The notes beneath the pieces were generated by a model. The model saw only the letters and a list, made by a program, of their open reading frames with translations, ran no database searches and was not told the origin of the DNA. DNA of 53,953 nt from Aquificales bacterium (GTDB lineage: Bacteria > Aquificota > Aquificia > Aquificales > Aquificaceae). The stretch is from positions 1-53,953 of the forward strand of contig JALWBR010000044.1 in assembly GCA_027037055.1 (NCBI GenBank). The letters are read 5' to 3'. The first letter of the stretch is position 1; each line of letters begins with the position of its first letter. Made by a program: the position numbers and the translations under genes. Of the stretch, positions 41,644 to 51,242 are shown piece after piece.

Positions 41644-44535
41644 ATGGGGAAGAATGATATAAGCAACGACAGGATCTACATCGCCCTCGGCGGACTTCTC
41701 CATGATGTGGGGAAGTTTCTTCAGAGGGCTAAGAGGGAGAAATTTTTATTTGAAGATGAGGATTTGAATAAGTATTTGAATGCTTGGAATGAACAGCTTG
41801 AGGATATTTATAAATATGAACATGCATACTTTACATCAGTGTTTATTAAATTCCTTGAAAAGGGAGGCTTAATAGACTCTAAAGAGGCGGAAAAACTCAT
41901 AAATTGGGGGGCAAGACACCACAACCCGACGGATGAACTTGAGAGTGTAGTTTGTCAAATAGCGGATTGGTATTCATCTTCGGAAAGAGAGACAAAAATA
42001 AGAAGCGATATTAATTTACTTCATTCCGTTTTTGAAAGGATATCATTGGAACCTGCTGAACACAAAAAGAGTTTATTTGAGTATGCACCTTCTATGATAG
42101 AAGATTTACATGAAGATCAGAGAAGAAGTTTTGGATTCTACAGTCTCAAAGAACTGAGTACAGCAAAAGAAGTATTCCCTGTTGTTTTTAGTGGTGGCTT
42201 TGTAAGAGAAAATGGCAGCTACATTATTAAGTCTTTAGGTTCTATCCCGAAAGCTGTAAATGACTATGGAACATTATTTGGAAAATTTCTTAAAGAGATC
42301 AAAGCCTTACATAATATTAGGGATAAAAGCGAACAATTTTTAAACGCTATTTACTATATCTTTTACAAATATACATGGTGCGTTCCTGCTGCAACTTATG
42401 ATATAGAAGCTGGTAATAAACATTACCCGGCCATATCCTTGTTTGATCATTCAAGGGTTTTATCTGCTATAGCTCTTTCAATTTATGATTGGGCAATAGA
42501 TAAAGGTGTTGAAGTAAGCAGTATAAAACCAAAAGGCACTCAGTTATTGACTGATGAGGAAGAGATATTCCTTTTAGTTGAAGGAGACATAGGCGGAATC
42601 CAAAAGTTTATATTCAACATACACAAATCAAGTGAGTCGGAACTCTCTATAGCAAAGGCTCTGAGAGGACGATCGTTCTTCCTTACCATGCTTCCAGAAG
42701 TTCTTGCACGGTATATACTTAGCAAACTTGAATATCCCATAACAAACGCTCTCTTTATAGGAGGCGGTAAGTTTCAGCTTTTGATAGGGAATACTGAAAA
42801 AAATCTGAAAAAACTTAAGGAGATAGAAGATAACATCAATAAGTGGTTATTTGAAGCCTTCCACGGTGAACTAAGCATTTCTATTGCTACTGTTAAAATG
42901 AAAGGGGATGTTTTTAGGAATATTAAAAAGGAAGGAAAGGAAACTTTCCTTGACAAGGTTGAACAGCTTCAGCTTAAGCTTGACAGGAAGAAGAAAAGGA
43001 GGTTTAGGGAGCTTATATGGGACGGTAAGTTTTTAAAAGATGCAGTGAAAGCTGAATCAATATGTAATTCATGTAGAAGTTTGCCTGTATTTAAAGAAAA
43101 TCTTTGTGAATGGTGTTACAACTCTCAAAAGTGGGGAGAAATTATTCCAAAGATTAAATACGTTGCTTTTGATTTTGAACACAGGAATATAGATTTAGAT
43201 CCACAGCAAATAATGAATTTAAGAGAATTTGGAAAAGTGTATCTACTTGAAGATGAAGATCTTTCCAAAGTTAAGTATCTACCTGAAATTCTAAATATAG
43301 AAGATACGGAATTAAAAATTGAAACTAATAAAGTAGTAAACGGCTTTAAATTCATAGGGCATTCTGCACCTAAGGTGGTTAAGGAAACTTCAAACGACCT
43401 TTTGAATTTCTTGAATAATAAGCTGGAAAGTAAAAGAGGCAGAAAGCTAAAGGATGATGAAAAACTTGGTAGAAATCACATCTTACCTTTTGATTTGTTG
43501 GTGGAATTTGCAGAAGGAGACAAAAAGCTTGGATTTTTTAGAGCGGATGTTGACTACTTAGGACTTATTCTAAGCGACGGATTAAGATATAACGAGTTCG
43601 GAACTGAAGAGATATACACTATATCGCGTATAGCTACACTAAGCAGGATGTTGGATCTGTTCTTTGCGGGATATTTGAACAAGCTTGCTGAGGAAGTATC
43701 GCTTTACTATGTCAAAAATGCTATTGAAAACTATAAGCAAAGGGCGGAAAAACTCTCGGCCTCAGAAAAAGAAAGGAAAGAGCTTCTGGAGAAAATTTAT
43801 GATGAAAAGGAGAAAAAGAAAAAGCTAAAAGTGTGTTCCCTAATCTATACTGTTTACTCCGGTGGAGATGATCTTTTTATTATAGCACCTTATGATCTTG
43901 CTATAGAATTTGCCCTTAGGCTAAGGGAAGAATTTAGAAAGTTCACCTGTGAAAATCCTGAGTTTGGTATATCGGGAGGCATTTACATAGGCAGACACGA
44001 CACACCTATACATTTAGTTGCTAAATTTACGGAAGCTTTGGAAGGTAAAGCAAAAAGCCAAAGGTTAGCTAAGGATATGGTAGCTCTTTTTGACAAACCT
44101 CTTATGTGGAGTGAAGAGGTGGAATGCTTTGTGGAAAGAAAAGGTGTTATGTCTTGTGTACGGGAAAATAAAGAAGATCCTTGCAGGAAGCAAAATAGGG
44201 TACATTCTTACATTTTTCTTGAAACAGTATATAAGGATATAGTCAGCAAAATGATAAACTGGCTGAGAAAGGAAAACACAGGAGTATCAAGGGGCCTCTA
44301 TTACAAACTCCTTCAACTTTACAAGAATTATGTGGATGGGAACAGAATAGATCCGCACATATATCCCAAAATTTACTACTATGTTGGAAGAAATGTAAAG
44401 GATGAAAATGTCAGAAAAGAGCTAATAGATACGTTATTAAATGGTATGGGAGGTAGTTTAAGGGTAGAAGCTGTCATAAGTAACCTTGATGTCATTTTGT
44501 CTTTAGTTTTAATGAAAACAAGAGGAGGTAGGTAA
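41644..44535 (+). CDS. cas10: Cas10/Csm1, type III-A effector large subunit
   Basis: A 963-aa protein from ATG 41644; a TTG at 41623 lies inside calpL. It has an HD nuclease motif LLHDVGKF (H20, D21), then two Palm domains. A zinc site CNSCRSLPVFKENLCEWC lies near residue 475. The second Palm carries intact GGDD (residues 740-743, in VYSGGDDLFIIAP), needed to make cyclic oligoadenylates from ATP. The C-terminal helical domain is the D4 type. Both HD single-strand DNase and cyclase activities are therefore expected when target RNA is bound. It makes the signal for the CalpL-like and Csx1-like effectors. Confidence 0.97.
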   Translation: MGKNDISNDRIYIALGGLLHDVGKFLQRAKREKFLFEDEDLNKYLNAWNEQLEDIYKYEHAYFTSVFIKFLEKGGLIDSKEAEKLINWGARHHNPTDELESVVCQIADWYSSSERETKIRSDINLLHSVFERISLEPAEHKKSLFEYAPSMIEDLHEDQRRSFGFYSLKELSTAKEVFPVVFSGGFVRENGSYIIKSLGSIPKAVNDYGTLFGKFLKEIKALHNIRDKSEQFLNAIYYIFYKYTWCVPAATYDIEAGNKHYPAISLFDHSRVLSAIALSIYDWAIDKGVEVSSIKPKGTQLLTDEEEIFLLVEGDIGGIQKFIFNIHKSSESELSIAKALRGRSFFLTMLPEVLARYILSKLEYPITNALFIGGGKFQLLIGNTEKNLKKLKEIEDNINKWLFEAFHGELSISIATVKMKGDVFRNIKKEGKETFLDKVEQLQLKLDRKKKRRFRELIWDGKFLKDAVKAESICNSCRSLPVFKENLCEWCYNSQKWGEIIPKIKYVAFDFEHRNIDLDPQQIMNLREFGKVYLLEDEDLSKVKYLPEILNIEDTELKIETNKVVNGFKFIGHSAPKVVKETSNDLLNFLNNKLESKRGRKLKDDEKLGRNHILPFDLLVEFAEGDKKLGFFRADVDYLGLILSDGLRYNEFGTEEIYTISRIATLSRMLDLFFAGYLNKLAEEVSLYYVKNAIENYKQRAEKLSASEKERKELLEKIYDEKEKKKKLKVCSLIYTVYSGGDDLFIIAPYDLAIEFALRLREEFRKFTCENPEFGISGGIYIGRHDTPIHLVAKFTEALEGKAKSQRLAKDMVALFDKPLMWSEEVECFVERKGVMSCVRENKEDPCRKQNRVHSYIFLETVYKDIVSKMINWLRKENTGVSRGLYYKLLQLYKNYVDGNRIDPHIYPKIYYYVGRNVKDENVRKELIDTLLNGMGGSLRVEAVISNLDVILSLVLMKTRGGR

Positions 44536-44536
44536 G

Positions 44537-45112
44537 ATGAGTGAGGTTGGAGTAAATAGCAAGCTTGAGGGCGTTTATCAGAAGGCGAAGCATATAGTAG
44601 AAAATATATATCCACGTATAAAAGAGCTACAAGCTAAGCAAAAGGATATAAGGAATAAGGAGGAATTGCAGAAGATAAGGGATGAAATGAACAGATTGAA
44701 GAGAAAGCACAGGGATGTTTACGAGTCAATTATTGATGGAACTTTAGAATCGTGGAAGGAGGTGAAAATATCCGAAATCCAGAATATAGACGATATGGAC
44801 TTATTTATAAGACCTTCTGGCATTGCAGAAGCCATAGCTTGCTCAATTGATTTTAAAACTACACAGCTTAGAAAGATCTTCCACCAATTAAGGTCATTAC
44901 AGTATGAAGCAAAACAAGGTGGTTTTAAACCCTATAAAGTTAAGAAGGTGATAGCCTTACTTGCTTATTCTGCAGGTAGAAGGTTGATAGATCATAAGTT
45001 TTTTGAGCTATCTAAGGAGCTATTATCAAAAGTAGAAAATGAGAACGACCTAAATGTTGTCGTTGAGCTTTTAGAGGCTATCGTTGCATATAGGAAATAC
45101 TACGAGTCATAA
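44537..45112 (+). CDS. csm2: Csm2 small subunit
   Basis: A 191-aa all-helical protein following cas10 at once, with GGAGG upstream. The C-terminal 120 residues fit Csm2 (TTQLRKIFHQLRSLQYEAK, then KPYKVKKVIALLAYSAGRR). About 60 extra N-terminal residues form a charged coiled coil (YPRIKELQAKQKDIRNKEEL), which makes it longer than the usual 120-145. Csm2 lines the crRNA-target duplex in the effector filament. Confidence 0.88.
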   Translation: MSEVGVNSKLEGVYQKAKHIVENIYPRIKELQAKQKDIRNKEELQKIRDEMNRLKRKHRDVYESIIDGTLESWKEVKISEIQNIDDMDLFIRPSGIAEAIACSIDFKTTQLRKIFHQLRSLQYEAKQGGFKPYKVKKVIALLAYSAGRRLIDHKFFELSKELLSKVENENDLNVVVELLEAIVAYRKYYES

Positions 45113-45126
45113 GGGAGGTGTGAACT

Positions 45127-45978
45127 ATGGGGTTTGATAAGCTACTTGAAGGAGTTTTAAAGCTGAAGGTGATAATTAGAGCTAAAACAGGTCTCCACAT
45201 CGGTGGTGCGAAGGAAAATGTGGAAATTGGAGGAATTGATAACATAGTGGAGAAGCTAAAGGTTTTCTTCACTGCGGAAAAAGTAAATGGCAAAGATAAA
45301 TTCTTAGATGTTCCCTACATTCCTGGATCTTCTTTAAAGGGGAAGATGAGGAGTCTCCTTGAGTGGATAGAGAAGCCTCAATATAGTGACACTAATAACT
45401 TTGATAACACCAAACCCGTAGCTTTGGCTCCTAGGAAAGAGGATAAAAGGGGACAACCTTGTGGTTGTGGCAAATGTAAAATATGTAAACTATTTGGCGC
45501 TCATCAAGCTCAAGGACAAGAACCAGTTAGGTTAAGATTTGATGACTTTTATCCTACATGCGATACCATAAAGCTTTGGGAAAACACTCTTGATAGTGGT
45601 TATGTGGAAATCAAAGTTGAGAATATGATCAATAGAATAAAGGGTGTTGCTGAAAATCCACGACACACAGAGAGAGTAATAGCAGGTTCAGAGTTTGAGG
45701 GTTATATAACCTTAAGAATCTTTGAAGGTGACAACTTAGATCAATTCCTTGAAACCTTAAAAACAGGCTTTGAGATGCTTGAAGATGACTATCTTGGTGG
45801 ATCGGGCTCAAGAGGGTATGGTAGAGTTGAAATAAAATTGGTTGAGTATGAATATAAAAAGATTGATAACGGCAAATATGTAAATGCAAGCGAGGATAGT
45901 GAAATTAAAAAAGCGTTGAAAGGTGTTTTTCCAGAACTTGTTAATGAAGGAGAAGTTCAAAATGCTCAAGCTTTATAG
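45127..45978 (+). CDS. csm3: Csm3, crRNA-binding backbone and target RNase
   Basis: A 283-aa RAMP protein with GGAGG upstream. TGLHIGGAKENVEIGGIDNI contains the conserved GGID, with catalytic Asp at 38, which cuts target RNA at 6-nt steps. YIPGSSLKGKMRSLLEW is the RAMP block. A Cys cluster (CGCGKCKICKLFGAH) and the Gly-rich loop GGSGSRGYGRVEIKL are also present. It is somewhat long for the family. Backbone copies bind the crRNA repeat-spacer. Confidence 0.95.
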   Translation: MGFDKLLEGVLKLKVIIRAKTGLHIGGAKENVEIGGIDNIVEKLKVFFTAEKVNGKDKFLDVPYIPGSSLKGKMRSLLEWIEKPQYSDTNNFDNTKPVALAPRKEDKRGQPCGCGKCKICKLFGAHQAQGQEPVRLRFDDFYPTCDTIKLWENTLDSGYVEIKVENMINRIKGVAENPRHTERVIAGSEFEGYITLRIFEGDNLDQFLETLKTGFEMLEDDYLGGSGSRGYGRVEIKLVEYEYKKIDNGKYVNASEDSEIKKALKGVFPELVNEGEVQNAQAL

Positions 45979-46945
45979 CCTTAAATTCCTTTCAAAAAGC
46001 ACACCCGTAAGAGCATATACGCTCTTCGGGGCAATATGTTGGGTATATAGATTAATAGGTGGGGATCTGGAAAAACTTTTAAATGATTTTAGAAATGGAA
46101 ATCCACCTTTTATAATTTCTTCGCCTTTCCCTATTGTGGAAAGCAATTGCGGTCTTTCCCTTGTTTTCCCTAAGCCTGTTTTGGTTATCTCTGATGAGGT
46201 TAGAAGAGATTATAGTATCTACGAAAAAATAAGGCGCAAACCTATAAAGAAAGCGCGTTATGTTTCTTTTAGTGTTTTCAAAAGAATATTAGAAGGTGAG
46301 GTAAAAGAAGAAAGACTCATTTCTGATCCTGAAAAATTTGAGGAAACGGAAAAGGTTATAGTGCAAAGAGGTGATAAGGAATGTTTTAAAGATTTCGGTG
46401 GACTTTCTGTTAGGAATGTACTTAACAGAGTAACTATGAAATCTGAAAATCTTTTTACAGAGGAGTATTACCTATTTTCGGATAAGTGGTTTCTTGTAAA
46501 GTTTTATGACAGCGGGTTTAAACCTATGCTTGAAGAGTGCTTTAAATTAATTGAAGATACAGGGCTCGGCGCGAACAAAAACCTCGGATGGGGTAATGTG
46601 AAGATAGAACCTCTTGAAGGATTTGATAAAGAAACAGAGTATCTTGAAAAAAAGGTAAATAGGTCAGAAAAGTTTATTACACTTTCACCAGTTATACCGA
46701 AGAAGGAGACTCTGGATATAGATAACAGCACCTATGAATATGAAATTTATAAATCTCCAATAGATACTACATTTGGTGAGGCACTTATATGGAAAAGGAA
46801 GGTTCTTTATCTTAATGAAGGTTCGGTTTTAAAAAGAAGGGGAGACGACAAATGGGTGGGATGTGTTAAGGATGTGGGAGCTGAGGATATAGGAATTAAA
46901 GCATATCAATATGGGTATGAGTTTCCTGTAGCGGTGGGAGGTTAG
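45962..46945 (+). CDS. csm4: Csm4, crRNA 5-prime-end-binding RAMP
   Basis: About 327 aa from ATG 45962 (MLKLYSLKFLS), with AGGAG nine bases upstream and a 17-base overlap with csm3. A start at 45923 would lie deeper in csm3. The N-terminus SKSTPVRAYTLFGAICWVYRLIG is the typical Csm4 opening. The Gly-rich loop is TGLGANKNLGWGNVKIEPL. Csm4 caps the complex and binds Cas10 and the repeat-derived handle of the crRNA. Confidence 0.93.
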   Translation: MLKLYSLKFLSKSTPVRAYTLFGAICWVYRLIGGDLEKLLNDFRNGNPPFIISSPFPIVESNCGLSLVFPKPVLVISDEVRRDYSIYEKIRRKPIKKARYVSFSVFKRILEGEVKEERLISDPEKFEETEKVIVQRGDKECFKDFGGLSVRNVLNRVTMKSENLFTEEYYLFSDKWFLVKFYDSGFKPMLEECFKLIEDTGLGANKNLGWGNVKIEPLEGFDKETEYLEKKVNRSEKFITLSPVIPKKETLDIDNSTYEYEIYKSPIDTTFGEALIWKRKVLYLNEGSVLKRRGDDKWVGCVKDVGAEDIGIKAYQYGYEFPVAVGG

Positions 46946-46947
46946 TG

Positions 46948-48315
46948 ATGGGAAATTCATTTAAAATTGAAACCTTATCGCCTGTTCACATTGGAAGTGG
47001 TAACACTTTCAAACCTATGGATATTGGGGAGTATGAAAGATATATATACATATTTGACTTTGATAAAGTTATTGAAAAGATACCAGAGCATAGCATAGAT
47101 AAGTTTTCTGAATTAATAATTAATTTTGGTGATAAAAATAAAAACAAATATAAAGACATGGGGCAAATGCTTTTGGAAGCATTCGGAATAGGTTATGAAC
47201 AGTGGGAGGAGATAAGCTCATACAAAGTTAAGAGAAAAGATATAGGGCAAATACATGAGATTTATGAAGCATTGAAATATGGTAACAAAGTTTATATACC
47301 TGGAAGCTCTATAAAAGGTGCAATAAGGACTGCGATAGTTTATTCCTTTTTAAAGAGAGAAGGTTACAAATTCTATTTAAAGGAAACTGAAAGGATAAAG
47401 TATCTGTGTATGATTAAACCTAATGACGAAGAGGTTGAGGGAGTCTATAAGGGTAATGTTGATTTGTCCAAGATTGAGGAAGAAATAAAAAAAGACATGC
47501 TTATGGATGATGCTACAAGGGATGTATTTAAGTGTCTAAATATATCTGATTCTTTTCCAATTCCTGCTGAGAATTGCTTGGAAGTTAGGAAAATTTATGT
47601 TGCCAATACAACCTCGTTTGTCAAACAGCGTGGGTCAAAAAAAATTAGTATACACCCTTTATTTGTGGAGTGTATAAGACCAGGTGAAGTTTTCAATGGC
47701 TTAAAGATTAAAGTGAATGATAAAGCAATTGAAGCACTTTCAGAAATTTACAGGAATAGAAAACATACTTTTGATAAAATCACTGAGCTTATAAAAAACT
47801 GGCGATCTTGCCTTATGGAATTCACTAAGGATCTTATAAATGCAGAAAAGAGCTTTTGGCAGAACAATAGTCATGATATAAAGGTGAATATAACATCAGC
47901 ATATGGCAATTCCCCTCACAAGTACATAACAAAAGAATTCAAAATAGAAGATTTGATTAAAAGCTTGGAGGATATTGAACAGAGCGGGCAAGTGTTAATT
48001 AGAATAGGTAAATATTCTGGATATCTAACTCACAGCATAGGTTTATTGATTGCTAAAGGATTGTCAGGAACTTCTTATAATCTTGCAGGTTTTGGGAAGA
48101 TTCTTTCTATATACAATCACGACGAACTCTTTCCCCTCACCCGCCGTTTAACCCTTGACAATCAAACTCTTGGTTGGTGCAAGTTGGTGGAAAGTAATGA
48201 TAGTGAAAACGAGGATTCTGAATATCTAGGAAATAGTGACTCTGAGAATAAGCAGAATCTTAATAGTGGTAATTTAAAAGAAGCTTTTAAATCAAAAGGA
48301 TGGAGAATAAAATGA
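46948..48315 (+). CDS. csm5: Csm5, RAMP at the crRNA 3-prime end
   Basis: A 455-aa RAMP protein from ATG 46948 (a GTG at 46945 is also possible). IETLSPVHIGSGNTFKPMD is the Csm5 start block, and YIPGSSIKGAIRTAIVYSFL the second RAMP motif. LTHSIGLLIAKGLSG... stands near the Gly-rich region. The last 45 residues are Asn/Ser/Asp/Glu-rich and probably disordered. Csm5 forms the end of the backbone and recruits trimming nucleases. Confidence 0.93.
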   Translation: MGNSFKIETLSPVHIGSGNTFKPMDIGEYERYIYIFDFDKVIEKIPEHSIDKFSELIINFGDKNKNKYKDMGQMLLEAFGIGYEQWEEISSYKVKRKDIGQIHEIYEALKYGNKVYIPGSSIKGAIRTAIVYSFLKREGYKFYLKETERIKYLCMIKPNDEEVEGVYKGNVDLSKIEEEIKKDMLMDDATRDVFKCLNISDSFPIPAENCLEVRKIYVANTTSFVKQRGSKKISIHPLFVECIRPGEVFNGLKIKVNDKAIEALSEIYRNRKHTFDKITELIKNWRSCLMEFTKDLINAEKSFWQNNSHDIKVNITSAYGNSPHKYITKEFKIEDLIKSLEDIEQSGQVLIRIGKYSGYLTHSIGLLIAKGLSGTSYNLAGFGKILSIYNHDELFPLTRRLTLDNQTLGWCKLVESNDSENEDSEYLGNSDSENKQNLNSGNLKEAFKSKGWRIK

Positions 48316-49529
48316 AAAAAGTCCTCATCTCCACACTTGGGAGGGGTCAGAAGGAAAATGGTAAGTATGACTATAAGGAGGGTGTTTACCTTCTGCCAGA
48401 TGGAAGGGAGGTTAGAACAAAGCTGGTATCAAAGGCTTTGATAGACTATATCAAACCCGATGAAGTATACATACTGGGGACACGGGAATCTCTCTGGGAT
48501 CTTGCGGATGAGCTTATAGGGAGCTATAGAAAGGTTTTAATACCGTATGGTATAAACAAGGAAGAGTTCTGGGAGATGTTCAAAATAATCCACAAAGAGG
48601 TTGATGTTTCGGGAAAAGATATATACCTTGATATTACTCACGGTTTTAGAACAATACCCCTTCTGGTGTCAACGGTGGTAAACCTGTTCAGCAAGGTGAA
48701 GGGGGCAAGGGTGAAGGGGCTTTTCTACGGAATTTTTGAGGCTAAGGATGAGAAAGGAAGAATCCCAGTGGTTGATCTCCTTCCCATACTTGAGCTTAAT
48801 GAATGGATAGAGGGGTTTACTCTATTCAAAAACTACGGGGACGGAGATTTTCTTGCGGAATTGATAGAGGAAAAATTATCAGGGCTTAAGCCTGAGCTTA
48901 GAAGGGAGGCAGGGGATTTGAAAAAGCTTCCTAAGTTACTCAGGAAGTATTCACAGGCGGTCGGATTTACCGCGGTAAACTTTATACCTGAGTTTACCGG
49001 TCAGGTTGTGCAACTTATTAACAACATTAAAAGTGTACCTGCTGATTTTAATTCTATGGAGCTTTTAAAAGCATCCCTCAATGAAACATACGAGGAGGTC
49101 AAGAAGGAAGATGCGGAAGAATGGAAGAATCAGTATAAGATTGTTAAATGGTTGTTTAACAAGAGAAGATACTCTCAGGCTACTATAGCCCTTGAAGAAT
49201 GTATATTTACTTATGTGCTTGAGAAGTTGGGTATTGATATTCTAAATCAGGATATTAGAAAGAAATTGGGAGGTATTTTTAACAAGGATAAAAATCAGCA
49301 TGAGATCTTTTCGCAGGAGTTAAATGAACTCTTCAGCAAAATTCAGGATCTTAGAAATAAAACGGGGCATGCCTTTATGCAAAAGAATGCCACGGAGGGA
49401 CATATAAAGGATGCAATTGATAAACTAAAAAACTACATAGAGGAAACCTACAAAGGTTTGAACGATAATAACACGGATAATATCAAAAACAAGGAAGAAC
49501 TAAAAAAATACATAGATTTTGGTAAATAA
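48312..49529 (+). CDS. csx1: Csx1/TM1812-type CARF-HEPN ribonuclease
   Basis: About 405 aa from ATG 48312, overlapping the csm5 stop as ATGA. The N-terminal CARF (Rossmann) domain starts VLISTLGRGQ and has YLDITHGFRTIPLLVS (DITHG at 107-111), hallmarks of TIGR02221/TM1812 proteins. The C-terminal HEPN domain has DLRNKTGHAF, an RxxxxH site with R348 and H353. Family members are switched on by cyclic oligoadenylate (usually cA4) and cut single-stranded RNA without sequence specificity. It is the second signal-driven effector of this operon. The ring size used here is not known. Confidence 0.92.
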   Translation: MKKVLISTLGRGQKENGKYDYKEGVYLLPDGREVRTKLVSKALIDYIKPDEVYILGTRESLWDLADELIGSYRKVLIPYGINKEEFWEMFKIIHKEVDVSGKDIYLDITHGFRTIPLLVSTVVNLFSKVKGARVKGLFYGIFEAKDEKGRIPVVDLLPILELNEWIEGFTLFKNYGDGDFLAELIEEKLSGLKPELRREAGDLKKLPKLLRKYSQAVGFTAVNFIPEFTGQVVQLINNIKSVPADFNSMELLKASLNETYEEVKKEDAEEWKNQYKIVKWLFNKRRYSQATIALEECIFTYVLEKLGIDILNQDIRKKLGGIFNKDKNQHEIFSQELNELFSKIQDLRNKTGHAFMQKNATEGHIKDAIDKLKNYIEETYKGLNDNNTDNIKNKEELKKYIDFGK

Positions 49530-49532
49530 AAA

Positions 49533-49555
49533 GGGGAAGCCCTTAAAGGCTCCCC
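49533..49555. terminator. Hairpin terminator between convergent genes
   Basis: GGGGAAGCC, loop CTTAAA, then GGCTCCCC form a stem with one bulged A. An A-run lies to the left and T-rich sequence to the right, so it can work in both directions. It separates the end of csx1 (rightward) from the leftward lipoprotein gene that ends at 49566. Confidence 0.7.
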
Positions 49556-49565
49556 GTCATATTGT

Positions 49566-51092
49566 TTAAAAGACAATGTTTTCATCAACATTGGGTGTAT
49601 TTGTAAGCCTTTGAAGACTGTTTTGTTGGGTAACATCGGTGACGAGCATATCCGCTTGATTATTGTTATAATCATACCCGCTTACCAAGGTATATTTCCC
49701 TATTCCAATTGCAAATAGCATCATATTTTGCGGTACCTGACCGAGGGGTATGGAGTTTCCTGTAGAAGGATCTACAGAGTGTAAAGTACCTCCGCCAGGA
49801 ATCTGCCCTGATGTATCAACATTCCTGACCTCAAGTATTCTATGAATACCCGTTGACCATGTGCCGTGTGTGGACATGGTAAATCCGGCTATATACGCAT
49901 TGTTGGTACATGTGGGCTGCGATGAGCCTTCGGTCCATCTGCATGATTCGGTGGTCATGTATTTATCAAAAAACACTTTGTCTCCTATGGGTATGGTCCA
50001 TCCTGTTCCTGAATCGGATAATGTTACGGCGGATCCATCGTTCTTTCTTATTGCTATTAAGCCACTTGTAGCTGTGGTAGGTCTGGTTAATAGGTAGTTA
50101 TTTGTTGAACTACTAATGTAATCTATATCACCTCCGTTGTAGATAGTTGTCCAGTTGTTTCCGCCGTGATTTAGTTTTCTTATATTACCGTTTGGATCCT
50201 TGGCGTACAGACCGCTTTCATCGGAATAGAAATCCCAATCAGGAAATGAACCGCACTGAATTCCTAAGGAGTTCAGAGATTGACCGTTGAATAGATTAAG
50301 CGTTCCATCTATGCAGAGATAGATATGACCGTTGGCAGGGTTGGTTCCTACATCCTCAATATTATTTGAATATTGTCCTATATTTGTACATTGCATATTT
50401 GTATCACACTTTTGAATATTATTCTGATTATCAAGGGCAATAAAGCCAGAGATTGCAGGATTCTGGAATCCTCCGTCAAATGAAGTCAGTATTTCCTTAC
50501 CTGTTATATCAATAGGGGCTGTTGAATTTGACATAGTGTTGTTTATCAAAAACCACCTATCATCCGCATCGCCACATGTATTGTTTTGCCCCGCTGTTCT
50601 AACCTCAAGGTAAGCCTTTTTGTTCACATAATCATAGTGTGCACCTATAAACCTGCAGGCATTATTAATATTACTTATCTGTCTTTTTTGAGGAGATTGT
50701 GAGCCCTTTACCAGGGGTACAGCATAAACAGGGCTTTTGTTGTTTTCAATAATAAATGTTTCATATCTGTGAAGGTCGGAATAGGTTCTGGTTTGAGGAT
50801 CCCAGCCGTTTACTGCCATCAGACTTAACCAATCAATACCAGCATTTGATACGGTTACCCTGTTGTTTAAATTCTCCGGATCCACCAATATTAGACTACC
50901 CGAGTATGCGAGGTAGGTCTTGGTAACTTGACCTCCACCACCACCGCCACCGTCTCCGCCGTCTCCGCCATCTCCGCCTCCTCCTCCGTTACCACCTCCT
51001 CCGCCTCCTCCACCCCCACCGCAACCAATTAATGATACTCCTACCAATAATGCTGTTAGAAGTAGTAGTTTGGATGTTGAACCGTTTTTCAT
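49566..51092 (-). CDS. Lipoprotein with poly-glycine linker, unknown function
   Basis: A 508-aa secreted lipoprotein. LLVGVSLIGC is the lipobox, and the mature protein begins with about 30 nearly pure Gly residues with interspersed Asp (GGDGGDGGDGG), a flexible tether. The rest is rich in Asn, Thr and Gly with repeated strand-like units such as LVDPENLNNRVTVSNAGIDW, possibly a beta-propeller. Several Cys occur. It is likely surface-exposed. No family is recognised, and no link with the CRISPR genes is evident. Confidence 0.75.
   Translation of the reverse strand: MKNGSTSKLLLLTALLVGVSLIGCGGGGGGGGGGNGGGGGDGGDGGDGGGGGGGQVTKTYLAYSGSLILVDPENLNNRVTVSNAGIDWLSLMAVNGWDPQTRTYSDLHRYETFIIENNKSPVYAVPLVKGSQSPQKRQISNINNACRFIGAHYDYVNKKAYLEVRTAGQNNTCGDADDRWFLINNTMSNSTAPIDITGKEILTSFDGGFQNPAISGFIALDNQNNIQKCDTNMQCTNIGQYSNNIEDVGTNPANGHIYLCIDGTLNLFNGQSLNSLGIQCGSFPDWDFYSDESGLYAKDPNGNIRKLNHGGNNWTTIYNGGDIDYISSSTNNYLLTRPTTATSGLIAIRKNDGSAVTLSDSGTGWTIPIGDKVFFDKYMTTESCRWTEGSSQPTCTNNAYIAGFTMSTHGTWSTGIHRILEVRNVDTSGQIPGGGTLHSVDPSTGNSIPLGQVPQNMMLFAIGIGKYTLVSGYDYNNNQADMLVTDVTQQNSLQRLTNTPNVDENIVF
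50932..51023. repeat. Trinucleotide low-complexity tract coding poly-Gly
   Basis: About 92 bases of (CCN)n on the plus strand encode the Gly-rich linker of the lipoprotein. They include three near-identical 9-base units of CCGTCTCCG type coding GGD. Such tracts change length easily by slippage, in steps of whole codons. Confidence 0.8.
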
Positions 51093-51242
51093 GATACCGC
51101 CCTCCTCAATTTTTTACTCTTAATACTTTATAGTTTACTAATCCTTTATTTGTGTGGCAATATGTGTAATTATTTTTAGTGGATTATCAATTACTTATCA
51201 ATGCAAATTTGCTCACTTTGGCTGTGCATTAAAGCAATATTA

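Noticed and set aside
41644-49529. Type III-B (Cmr) rather than III-A (Csm) assignment
   Set aside because: Small subunit and RAMP order fit Csm2-Csm5, with the Csm3 GGID site; no Cmr1, Cmr4 or Cmr6-type gene is present.
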